DNA of 10,747 nt from Entrophospora sp. SA101 (Eukaryota; Glomeromycota; Glomeromycetes; Entrophosporales; Entrophosporaceae): the NCBI GenBank assembly GCA_958430865.1, contig CAUDNR010001095.1, forward strand, positions 3,768 to 14,514, read 5' to 3'. Both the position numbers and the translations under genes were made by a program. This document shows positions 1 to 6,420 of the stretch, one piece after another; within the stretch, counting starts at the first letter, position 1; every line of letters starts with the position of its first letter. The notes beneath the pieces were generated by a model. It had not been told where the DNA came from and ran no database searches. It saw nothing but the letters and a program-made list of their open reading frames with translations.

Positions 1-70
1 TAAGGTGCAATTTTTTCACCTTGTTCCTTTTTTAAAATACTTCTGATAGTACTATAATTCTTGGGTTCCA
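1..70 (-). CDS. MEPK-family small protein, copy 1 (5' end only, runs off the left edge)
   Basis: The minus strand starts with ATG at 70 and is open to the window edge, giving 23 complete codons that begin MEPKNYSTIR and continue through a Lys/Glu-rich stretch. These 23 residues are identical to the start of the complete 79-residue copy at 4038-4277. The DNA differs at seven positions, in codons 3, 8, 13, 14, 15, 18 and 22, and each change is synonymous. That pattern supports a translated, constrained protein rather than a chance ORF. The roughly 125 bp upstream is also shared between the copies, so gene and promoter seem to have been duplicated together. I do not recognise the family. The remainder of the gene lies outside the window. 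Confidence 0.7.
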
Positions 71-195
71 TGGTAGATCTGATATAAATTAACTTCATAT
101 TAACTATTTTTAGATAGAGGTAATTCTATATATATCACTTAAGATAACAAATTGTAATCACATTGCAAATTTTGATCCCTGAAATCTTTGGTAAT
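71..195 (-). promoter_or_regulatory. Upstream segment conserved between MEPK copies (copy 1)
   Basis: The sequence directly upstream of the copy 1 ATG aligns with 4278-4384. Shared blocks include AGATCTAC just before the start codon, TTAATATGAA further up, and a TTTCAGGGATCAAA block (about 170-184). Conservation of non-coding sequence next to a conserved start suggests a duplicated promoter or 5' UTR. No TATA or CCAAT box stands out, so the promoter role is inference. Confidence 0.45.
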
Positions 196-237
196 ACCAA
201 TGTTCACTTTGTCTGGTTTTGTTGCAGCATGCCCCAT
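196..237 (-). repeat. 42-bp dispersed box, copy 1
   Basis: Read on the minus strand this box starts ATGGGGCATGCT and ends GTGAACATTGGT. It matches 10569-10610 (plus strand) at 40 of 42 bases, and 4385-4428 with a 3-base insertion and a few changes. In copies 1 and 2 it lies about 110-130 bp upstream of a MEPK start codon. It contains the palindrome GCATGC. It may be a shared promoter element or the remnant end of a mobile element. Confidence 0.8.
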
Positions 238-269
238 ATAATAAATTTATGTATCTTTGATTATTATTA

Positions 270-407
270 TCATAGATTTAGATCATCAATAAAATCAGCA
301 TCAGCAACTTCATTATTATCTTCTCTCAATCAAACCATAATTGTTCCCTCATATTCGTCCTCCTCCTTTTCTTCAGCATCTTCTCTCTTTGATGCGAAGA
401 AAATCAA
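270..407 (-). pseudogene. Possible acidic coding relic (strand uncertain)
   Basis: On the minus strand one frame reads a strongly acidic stretch (REDAEEKEEDEYEGT, then EDNNEVADADFIDDLNL) interrupted by one in-frame TGA at 330-332. On the plus strand the same bases form a serine-rich open frame that ends at 411 and has an internal ATG at 229. One is the antisense shadow of the other. Acidic tails are common in fungal proteins, which makes me favour the minus strand with a nonsense mutation, but no family is recognisable. Confidence 0.25.
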
Positions 408-451
408 CTAATGATTTCTTGTTAATTATTTTATACATTTATTATAAGGAA

Positions 452-733
452 AATAAGAATTGACTCACTTCCCGATCGTGCCCGATTTTTACCCGGAAAA
501 GATAAGATTTGTTTGTTGCACGAAATTTAATTGTAATACGAATTACGTAATTATAGATTAAATCATATTTAATGCAAAGCAAAATGAATATTAATATTTG
601 ACATATGGGAGGTTTTCTCAAATTGTTAGACGAATTATTTTTGATATTAAATTATGGGTGTAACAAAATTTGAGGACCACTTGTTTAGTCCTCACATATG
701 CCACAGGGATCAAAATTAGAGTCAATTCTTATT
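452..733. mobile_element. MITE (282 bp) with 15-bp terminal inverted repeats
   Basis: Perfect 15-bp terminal inverted repeats AATAAGAATTGACTC (452-466) and its complement (719-733) enclose non-coding DNA. The TA inside the ends could be the target duplication of a Tc1/mariner-type (Stowaway-like) element. Subterminal structure is present: three CCCG-containing repeats at about 470-495, an internal inverted pair built on CATATG near 602 and 700, and a GAGGAC/GTCCTC stem at 672-693. No transposase is encoded, so it would be non-autonomous. The superfamily is inferred only from the possible TA duplication. Confidence 0.75.
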
Positions 734-741
734 ATTATCAC

Positions 742-855
742 TTATTCTTGTCCTTGATATACAGTTTCTTCATTTATTTCTTTTCTTTTCCTAAGAGTAA
801 CAGTAGTGGTATCAGAATCTGGATATAGTTGTACCTTCATATAAGAACCCTCCAT
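742..855 (-). CDS. Unrecognised basic 37-residue ORF, possible gene 3' end
   Basis: An ATG at 855 opens a 37-residue minus-strand frame ending in TAA at 742-744, eight bases from the MITE. It reads like coding sequence, with PDSDTTTVTLRKRKEINEE in the centre and a KRK cluster. The upstream part overlaps repeated TATAAGAACC motifs, so the annotated ATG may not be the true start, and this may be the last exon of a decayed gene. No family is recognised. It is too short for confident calling. Confidence 0.33.
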   Translation of the reverse strand: MEGSYMKVQLYPDSDTTTVTLRKRKEINEETVYQGQE

Positions 856-1141
856 ATAAAAACATCATCTCTATAAGAACCAGATTATTATAGTAACATC
901 CAACAAAAAAGGGTTATAATTTATTTTTAGAATAAAAATCGGGAGATTGTTTGACAAAAAATGGGGAGGAAAACAAAAATCAGCTGATTTCTCAAAAACC
1001 CTTTTTTTCCCAAACCCATATAATAATTGGAAAGAGTGCAAAAATTAGAATACCAGTAGTCTATGATCATTTTTTATATTCCATTCATGGGCCTAAAAAA
1101 TTAAGTTCTGACATTGTTCTCTATGACAAAATGTACATTAT
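856..1141. other. No supported gene; TATAAGAACC-type short repeats
   Basis: ATATAAGAACCC (839-850) and CTATAAGAACCAG (871-883) repeat the same motif and resemble subterminal repeats of DNA transposons. A 64-codon plus-strand frame at 951-1145 has no recognisable domain and an AT-driven composition, and I do not call it. Confidence 0.3.
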
Positions 1142-1655
1142 TTAAATAATTATATGTGATTCAAGTATGTGTACTTTGTTTTTCAACAGTCTGAATGGTC
1201 GTATCTTGCTCTTGAATGGGAATATATTCTCTTCATAATTCTGAAATCTTTTTTTTTTTGAAATCATTATCCTATGATATTCTATTTTAAGACAAGGATC
1301 CATGACATTAATATTTTGTAATTAGTTGCAATTATATAAACCACCCCATCTGAAGTTGGGTAATACTGTTGCAATTTACATTTAGCTTCTTTTCAAATAT
1401 CTTTTGGGAGTGTTAATTCAAGAAAATCTTCAATCAAGTCAATTAGATAATTGCATATAGGAATTGACTGTCCTAGAATCAAATAACATGAAATACTGAT
1501 TTCTGTTGAAAACACCAAAAAAAAAAATAATTAATAGATATATCTTTGAAAATTTAAAAATATAGATACACTAAATACTTTACCTCTAATAAATTTTGAA
1601 ATTTCTTCAATCCTTTTCCAATAGCACTATCTGATAATAAGTATGATCTAAGTTC
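1142..1655 (-). pseudogene. Broken hAT-family transposase (central/C-terminal part)
   Basis: Minus-strand frames reproduce the central region of hAT transposases in order. An exon-like piece at 1584-1655 (LLSDSAIGKGLKKFQNLLE) is followed by an intron-like gap at 1503-1583 (GTAAAG to a T-rich tract and CAACAG). Then comes GQSIPICNYLIDLIEDFLEL, a TGA at 1393-1395, and in the same frame KLQQYYPTSDGVVYIIAT. After a frameshift near 1300 it reads MDPCLKIEYHRIM and continues to a stop at 1142-1144. The sequence YYPTSDG..YIIAT followed by a DP-LK-EY motif is typical of the RNase H-like hAT catalytic core and its following helix. At least one nonsense mutation, one frameshift and a splice-phase mismatch make it non-functional. 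The N-terminal half, including any BED zinc finger, is not seen; a MITE abuts the upstream edge. The C-terminal dimerisation region is also not clearly present. Confidence 0.8.
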
Positions 1656-1866
1656 TTATAGAAACAGACCATATTGTGAAAAAAAGTGATTTTAAGTTAA
1701 TATAATTGTTATATGTAGCTTCTTATGTAGAACATTTTTGGCTTGAAACTATACCCACTTTGCTTGATAAAATTTTCCATTAAAGTTTTTAAAAACATTA
1801 GTATTAGTAAATTACTTGGGATGCAGATCTTTTTTCCTCAAAACATAATTTCTATTGAAGAGCCCC
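1643..1866 (-). mobile_element. Degenerate second copy of the GGGG-CTGATCAATAG MITE
   Basis: In reverse orientation this segment aligns with the element at 3587-3918. TTTCTATTGAAGAGCCCC (1849-1866) matches the complement of that element's left end. About 1650-1790 matches its right half, including a shared block AACTATACCCACTTTGCTT (about 1747-1765 here; its complement around 3800-3820). The central part is shortened. It sits immediately upstream of the hAT relic on the minus strand, consistent with insertion into that transposase gene. Boundaries are approximate. Confidence 0.5.
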
Positions 1867-2446
1867 TGTATTATGAACCAGCTAATAAAAAAAATGAAAA
1901 GAGTTAATTTTTAGATGAAAATTTACAAATAAATAAAATGATTTTACCTAAGTAGAAGTAATGCACATTTCAATATGTATGGTCATATAAAAATTAATAT
2001 ATGGAGATTTATGGAAAAATTTTGGATATAATTTTATTAATAAAAAAAATAAACAAAATTCAAATTCTATAAACTTATATTGAAAAATAATCCTGCAACT
2101 TATTTTAAAAGAATTGGCTTACTTTTTGTTTGCTAAAAGTTTTACTATGACTGATTATAAATTACATTAAAAAATGTTTAAAAAATGCAAATGAAAGATC
2201 ACTAATAGAAAGCTTAAGTTCTGTTTAATATAACACCAAAGTAATTCAAAAAATGATGAGGTAATTCAGAAGTTAGATGAGAAGCATTTCTAAGCATTCA
2301 AAATAAATAGTGATAAATATATTTCATTATTAAATTTTTTTTTTTTGTTATAACAACAACTCAGGCATTAAAAAAAAAATTAATGAATAACTTGTTTAAA
2401 GGTACATTTATAAACATTAATTTAACCCTTTATACTTTGAAAAAAT
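1867..2446. other. No supported gene
   Basis: Very AT-rich with homopolymer runs (for example T-rich at about 2335-2346). A 27-codon minus-strand frame near 2220-2305 is open, but no domain is recognisable. I see no upstream hAT portion, RNA gene or clear repeat here. Confidence 0.4.
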
Positions 2447-2718
2447 AATTGCAACATGCTTGGATTTACTTGGCCAAAGTAGGAATATTATTATCATCAA
2501 AAGTTGCAGCCGGTACCCTTAATGTTGAATAATAATTATCTTATTAATGATGTAATATTTGAAATGGTTCTACAATATAAAGAAACAATTGCAACATGCT
2601 TGGATCTACTAGTCCAAAGAATGGTAGGAATAATATTATGTTTCATCATAGTTAATACATTACAATAGCAAGTGTGTTGAATAAATAATTATCTTATTAA
2701 TGATATAATATTTGAAAT
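2447..2718. repeat. Diverged tandem duplication, two units of about 120-130 bp
   Basis: Unit 1 (2447-2565) and unit 2 (2587-2718) both start AATTGCAACATGCTTGGAT and end in TTATTAATGAT-TAATATTTGAAAT, with a shared TCCAAAG/GCCAAAG and TAGGAATA in between. Unit 2 is slightly longer. The middle of each unit has diverged most. The direct orientation and adjacency indicate a local duplication of unknown origin. Confidence 0.8.
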
Positions 2719-2730
2719 TCTTTCATGAGT

Positions 2731-2993
2731 ATTATTATAAGGGTAATATTATATACAGAAAGGTTCTTTTTATGAAATATACAGAACCTATGTGACAAAT
2801 AAGGATTAATTCTTAGAGTTGGTAAACACTGTGTAATTCCTGCCACCCCCAGCCCACAAATTTAATCATCACGTCTGTGATAAATGTCACATTGGTTTTA
2901 CAAAAATTTTGAGCTACAATTTAGTTTCCTTTTTTATAGAATGAATTGCTATTTTTGGTAGGGTTCTGTATATAATATTTTCCTTATTATAAT
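2731..2993. mobile_element. MITE (263 bp) with about 30-bp terminal inverted repeats
   Basis: The left end 2731-2760 and right end 2964-2993 are inverted complements at 27 of 30 positions; the inner core ATTATATACAGAA is perfect. The interior is non-coding. Two target-site readings are possible: a TA duplication just outside AGGG/AGGA, as in Tc1/mariner elements, or an imperfect 8-bp ATTATWAT, as in hAT elements. AT-richness prevents a choice. The outer ATAAGGAAAATA resembles sequence bordering the MITE at 452-733. Confidence 0.75.
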
Positions 2994-3259
2994 TGGATGA
3001 TACATTAAGTAATGACAAGATGCAAGTTCAATGCAAGCTTTCAACATCTATATATTTTTTTACAAATAATAATATTCAATTCAACATGGGAGGATGTACT
3101 TTTTTTCAAGTTTGTCATTCAGATGATAGATATTATATTTATGTTGCTTCAAACTATAGGTACATTTTATTACATGCATTATGATAATAGAAGTTTTCAA
3201 TCTAGAGTTTTGATAAATTATACATATAAATACTGTCATTTGATTGTCTTGAAATTTTG

Positions 3260-3437
3260 CATCAGGAAAATGGGTACAAATATTATGCGTATATAATACA
3301 CAATTGCAGGGATTAAGCATATAATATGCGTACAAATTGCGTATTTTTTTATGTATGCAAATTGTACATATATTATATGCTTAATCCCTGCAATTGCGTA
3401 TTATATACGCATAATATTTGTACCCATTTTCCTGATG
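3260..3437. mobile_element. 178-bp near-perfect hairpin (foldback MITE or hairpin RNA locus)
   Basis: Two arms of about 75 bp, starting CATCAGGAAAATGGGTAC and ending in its complement, face each other across a short AT-rich loop near 3340-3350. The outer roughly 40 bases of each arm pair perfectly. Several of the few arm mismatches are CG versus CA/TG changes, as expected from deamination of methylated CpG after the arms were identical. A transcript would form a long double-stranded stem. I see no clear target-site duplication; TG occurs on both sides. Confidence 0.85.
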
Positions 3438-3519
3438 TGAAAAAGATGGTTTTATTGTTCTTGAGGATATAACATTAAAAAATTGATTAATAGTAATGAT
3501 CGGTGTAATAATAAATCAT

Positions 3520-3578
3520 CCAATCAATTTCATTATGCGTCAGCCAATCACAGAGAAAGCCCGCTATGCCTATAAAAA
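3520..3578 (+). promoter_or_regulatory. CCAAT/CCAAT/TATA motif cluster without a recognised gene
   Basis: Two copies of CCAATCA (3520-3526 and 3544-3550, the second in the NF-Y/HAP-like context CAGCCAATCACAG) precede TATAAAAA at 3571-3578. The order and spacing resemble a polymerase II core promoter. A MITE begins eight bases further on, and the first downstream ATGs are followed at once or almost at once by stops, so any gene it served has probably been displaced by the insertion. Chance occurrence in AT-rich DNA cannot be excluded. Confidence 0.35.
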
Positions 3579-3586
3579 CCATATTT

Positions 3587-3918
3587 GGGGCCTGATCAAT
3601 AGAAACGAGGCATGTAAAAAAAATCATGTTTTGAGAAAATCAACAAATAAGATTTTGACCCCCAAAATTCATGATTTGTAGATCATTGCTAAATTTTATT
3701 AAACATTCAAAAATTCATTTATTTATATATAATAATAATAATAATTGCTTGTAGACTAATGCCATTTCACTTTTTCTCAAATATCACAAAACATTTATAA
3801 GCAAAGTGGGTATAGTTACTAAGCTAAAAATGTTCTTTGTGATGAATTACATATAAAAATATTGTTAACTCAAAATTGACTTTTTGGTGACATGCCTCGT
3901 TTCTATTGATCAGACCCC
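3587..3918. mobile_element. MITE (332 bp), 29-bp inverted ends, flanked by ATTT
   Basis: The left end (3587-3615, GGGGCCTGATCAATAGAAAC...) and right end (3890-3918) are inverted complements at 28 of 29 positions. Direct ATTT flanks lie at 3583-3586 and 3919-3922 and look like a 4-bp target duplication. The interior is AT-rich and non-coding and includes (AAT)n near 3728-3745. A degenerate relative lies at 1643-1866. The superfamily is not assigned: a 4-bp duplication with a GGGG terminus is not diagnostic. Confidence 0.75.
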
Positions 3919-4037
3919 ATTTCAAGAACAAAGGAAATTATGATGATAGAATAGTAGATATAACTTTTTTAGGTTTTATGATTTATGTTGTTAGAAGAAT
4001 TAAAAGGAAAAAATAAATCAATATTGTAACAATGTGA

Positions 4038-4277
4038 TTATTTTTCTTCTAAGGATTTCTGTTTTTTGTTGGATAATAGCACATCTTCATTCTGCTTTCT
4101 TTTTCCAACATTTATTATTTTTCTTTCTTCTTGGTAAATTTCATAAATAATCCTTTCTTTTCTTAGATGAGTTTCCAGTGTCTGAGCATCATTTACTTTG
4201 AAAATATAAGGGGCAATTTTTTCTCCTTGTTCTTTCTTCAAAATACTTCTGATGGTACTATAATTCTTAGGTTCCAT
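4038..4277 (-). CDS. MEPK-family small basic protein, copy 2 (complete, 79 aa)
   Basis: The single-exon minus-strand frame runs from ATG at 4277 to TAA at 4038-4040. The protein is hydrophilic and helix-prone. Residues 1-30 are MEPKNYSTIRSILKKEQGEK followed by a less charged stretch. The middle is Lys/Arg/Glu-rich (THLRKERIIYEIYQEERKI). The C-terminus has a classical bipartite nuclear-localisation pattern, KR, ten residues, then KKQK. There is no signal peptide or membrane segment. Copy 1 at 1-70 has the same first 23 residues with seven silent DNA differences, which supports both the start codon and real translation. The upstream region is also conserved. I do not recognise the family; it could be a small nuclear or DNA-associated protein or an accessory protein of a repeat. 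A further 3' exon cannot be excluded. Confidence 0.72.
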   Translation of the reverse strand: MEPKNYSTIRSILKKEQGEKIAPYIFKVNDAQTLETHLRKERIIYEIYQEERKIINVGKRKQNEDVLLSNKKQKSLEEK

Positions 4278-4384
4278 AGTAGATCTGATGTAAATAATTT
4301 CATATTAACTATTTTATCTAGATGAATATCATGATCACGTTACATTAGTGATGACTAAATTTGATCCCTGAAATTTTTGGTAAC
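4278..4384 (-). promoter_or_regulatory. Upstream segment conserved between MEPK copies (copy 2)
   Basis: Aligns with 71-195, sharing AGATCTACYATGG around the start, TTAATATGAA, and TTTCAGGGATCAAA (about 4357-4374). The two copies differ by substitutions and short indels. Candidate promoter or 5' UTR; function is inferred from conservation only. Confidence 0.45.
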
Positions 4385-4428
4385 ATCAATGTTCACCACT
4401 TTGTTTGGTTTTGTTGCAGTATACCCAT
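4385..4428 (-). repeat. Dispersed box, copy 2 (44 bp)
   Basis: Homologous to the 42-bp boxes at 196-237 and 10569-10610, with a CAC insertion and changes near the GCATGC palindrome (here GTATAC on the plus strand). It is the most diverged of the three. It lies about 110 bp upstream of the MEPK copy 2 start codon. Confidence 0.7.
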
Positions 4429-4503
4429 ATAAAATTTTACTAATAAACTTTTTTTCAACAATTATAAAAATAAAAATTGCATCTTTTCAATCAAAAAAAG
4501 ATA

Positions 4504-4713
4504 CAACTATAAAATTAAGAGATATTATAACAAATGTAATGGTGACAGAGAGCTTTTTTAATTTTATTAGTAAAATCATCCAAAATGTTAAAAATACTGT
4601 TAAACTTTGAAATGTATAGGTTCAATAACCAACAAGTTAGATTAAAAAAAATTCCGCAGTTTTTTCTCTGTGATTTAAAGAATAACCTGACAGAGAGTTT
4701 TTTTTAAAATTAT
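4504..4713 (+). repeat. Inverted repeat arm A (210 bp)
   Basis: Matches the reverse complement of 6673-6878 over its full length, with scattered substitutions and a few short indels, including 12 bp near AATACTGTTAAA and a change at CCGCAG versus CCGCGG. It contains an internal direct repeat, TGACAGAGAG plus a T-run plus AATT..ATTAGTAAAA, at about 4543 and 4689. No convincing protein is encoded on either strand. Confidence 0.87.
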
Positions 4714-4768
4714 TAGTAAAAAAAGGTTTATTAAATGATTAATTCATGATTCTTTTAAGAATGAGTGA

Positions 4769-5053
4769 ATTTTAATTAGTGATCAGTGGGCACATTTGTA
4801 ACATTTTATAGTAAAAATTATCCAGTTTGCCTTACATATCCTATTGTAACATGATGTTTCCACTTGCATTTTGTAAAAACAAACATTTGGATATCAATAA
4901 ACAGACTGTTATGAATATTTTTATCAAAAAAAAAAAATTTTTTTGTTCAAGCCATTTTTGCACTATTTCAATCTTGATTGGGGATTATGGGTATAAAATC
5001 AACATAATACAAAATAATGGTTTGTCCAATTCTTTCTCAGCTGATTCTTTTTT
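4769..5053. other. No supported gene
   Basis: AT-rich interior of the inverted structure with an A12 run near 4926-4937. An open plus-strand frame at 4827-5093 is rich in Ile/Lys/Phe/Asn and has no recognisable motif; I treat it as chance. Confidence 0.4.
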
Positions 5054-5122
5054 ATGTTCTCTACTGAAACATGCTATAGTGGCAATCATCTAAAGACATC
5101 ATCAAAAGTTGCCAATCTTTAA
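5054..5122 (+). pseudogene. Fragment sharing the NHLKTS motif with 5408-5536
   Basis: A 22-codon plus-strand frame (ATG 5054, TAA 5120-5122) ends YSGNHLKTSSKVANL. The minus-strand relic at 5408-5536 contains YGANHLKTSRAAPLA. DNA identity is perfect over 18 bases (5084-5101 against 5456-5473) and partial for about ten more upstream. It is likely a truncated, inverted copy of the same coding repeat. Confidence 0.35.
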
Positions 5123-5407
5123 GTGCTGATACTTTATTAAATATGGGCTATTTTACCAAAAACTCTCTATTTTTGCAATATTCTAGACATGAAAAATAAT
5201 GTAATAGAAAGTTTTTTTTGAGTTATTTAATTAAAAAAAAAGTTATAATGGTTTAAAGTTGGGTAACTTTGCTATTTTATTTGAAATTTCGGCAACTATA
5301 TATCTAAACTGAAATTTACAGATTATTTTCACAATTTTACCAATTATTCACGTGACAAAGTCACAGATCTTTTACAATTTTGGATTTATTTTTATATATT
5401 GGATTCT
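5123..5407. other. No supported gene
   Basis: AT-rich spacer between the two inverted NHLKTS fragments, with T8 and A9 runs near 5212-5240 and an isolated CACGTG motif at about 5350. No RNA gene or coding frame is seen. Confidence 0.4.
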
Positions 5408-5597
5408 TTATAAAGAAAGATCAGCATAAAAATTTTCGGCAAGTGGCGCAGCACGTGATGTCTTTAGATGATTCGCACCATACTCATTTGCATCCAACTT
5501 ATCTGCTTCTACTCTTTGTTTTAGATCTGTAATCATTTCTTATCTACATTTCTGACAAAAAATAGGCTCTTAGAAGTTGTTTTACTTGTTCAGACAT
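5408..5597 (-). pseudogene. Frameshifted dispersed coding relic (MSEQVKQLL / MITDLKQRVE)
   Basis: Two minus-strand frames read consecutively as one broken protein. The first (ATG at 5597, TAG at 5544-5546, 17 residues) gives MSEQVKQLLRAYFLS. A short bridge in a second frame reads NVDKK. A third frame (ATG at 5536, TAA at 5408-5410, 42 residues) gives MITDLKQRVEADKLDANE and continues through NHLKTS to a C-terminal tail. The composition (Glu, Asp, Lys, Gln, Ala-rich) is unlike the surrounding AT-biased frames. The helical, charged pattern resembles the abundant repeated hypothetical ORFs I associate with Rhizophagus-type genomes; that is recollection, not a search result. At least two frameshifts make it a pseudogene. 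HSRSRR directly upstream of the first ATG may also belong to it. Confidence 0.55.
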
Positions 5598-5727
5598 GCG
5601 TCTACTTCTGCTATGCTTTCCAAAAATTGTTTTTCACAGAGAGCCCAGCCCAGTTCAAAGTAATTCCTTTTAAAATTAAAAGTTTTTAATTTAACATCTA
5701 GAAAATATTTATTATAATAATTTTTTT

Positions 5728-5890
5728 CTCTATAATGGACCATTTGGTTTAGGAAAAAATATCTGTTATAGACAATAATATTAATAATTATTTATATATG
5801 TACATATAAATTGGGCTTAAATTTTCAGTACATTATAGAGAATGGACTGTAGAGAGAACCTGTTATAGACATGTAAATTGGGCTTTCCAT
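5728..5890. repeat. Cluster of TATAGA/TATAAT short repeats, transposon-end-like
   Basis: CTCTATAATGGACC (5728), CTGTTATAGACA (5763), ATTATAGAGAATGGACT (about 5834), CTGTTATAGACA (5850) and two copies of TAAATTGGGCTT (about 5806 and 5874) form a degenerate array. Such repeats occur in subterminal regions of pogo/Tigger-like and other Tc1/mariner elements. The assignment is inference. Confidence 0.35.
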
Positions 5891-5904
5891 TATTATTATA
5901 TCAA

Positions 5905-6042
5905 TTATATATAAAGTGTGGACTGTGTCTTATTCATTTTTTTAACTGCTTCATCTTCATTCCCAGGCATCATTATATGGCGTTTTTCATTTTGTATATT
6001 TCAATTAATATTGGATAGTGCATCATTCAACAATGCAAATTT
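5905..6042 (-). pseudogene. Small coding relic with an internal TGA
   Basis: One minus-strand frame is open from 6042 down to TAA at 5905-5907 except for TGA at 6001-6003. It reads KFALLNDALSNIN, the stop, then NIQNEKRHIMMPGNEDEAVK and 11 more residues. The second part is hydrophilic and coding-like. It lies beside the TATAGA repeat cluster, so it could be the remnant C-terminus of a DNA transposon gene, but no diagnostic motif is present. Confidence 0.3.
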
Positions 6043-6274
6043 TCATAGGGAGGAGATAAGAAAAATATTTATTTAACATATACCTTTTGATTTTGTATAG
6101 GGTTTCTTCTCTAATCTGCTTTCATAATGTAAATGAGGAATGATTGAACCTAATGAAATTAAATTTTACTTTTAATAAGGGTTGGTTTAATTTTTAAAAA
6201 ATTGGTTGAAGATTATTGAGATATATATGTTTTTGTAATTATCCCCACCGATCCTTATTTAAAATCAATGCAGA
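6043..6274. other. No supported gene
   Basis: AT-rich sequence with no coding frame, RNA gene or repeat that I can support, apart from membership in the larger inverted structure. Confidence 0.4.
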
Positions 6275-6364
6275 TCACTCATTTTTAAAAGAATCACGAA
6301 TTAAAGATGTACGATATTAATATTAAATTTTTTTTGATAATCATTTCCTTTTAAAGTATATTTC

Positions 6365-6386
6365 ATAATAATAATAATAATAATAA
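6365..6386. repeat. (ATA)7 microsatellite
   Basis: Twenty-two bases of uninterrupted ATA repeats. They lie in the segment that is absent from the opposite inverted arm. Confidence 0.95.
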
Positions 6387-6420
6387 GAATCGTAAAAATA
6401 AAATATCCAAGTTTAAATAA

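Noticed and set aside
3012..3335. Overlapping plus- and minus-strand ORFs of 63-94 codons around 2993-3335
   Set aside because: They overlap each other and run into the hairpin element; composition is AT-driven and no motif is present.
3579..3588. CCATATTTGG as a CArG box (MCM1/SRF site)
   Set aside because: The final GG is the first part of the MITE, so the motif is created at the insertion junction.
3496..3681. 61-codon plus-strand ORF
   Set aside because: It spans the promoter-like motifs and crosses into the MITE end at 3587, so the frame is fortuitous.
4377..4610. 77-codon plus-strand ORF
   Set aside because: It begins at TTG, crosses the conserved box and the inverted repeat arm, and the matching frame in the other arm is not the same protein throughout.
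4827..5093. 88-codon plus-strand ORF
   Set aside because: Rich in Ile, Lys, Phe and Asn, includes a poly-A-derived Lys run, and has no recognisable motif.
5084..5473. A 390-bp MITE with 18-bp ends
   Set aside because: The matching ends fall inside related coding frames (NHLKTS) on opposite strands and there is no target duplication, so an inverted copy of a coding repeat explains them better.
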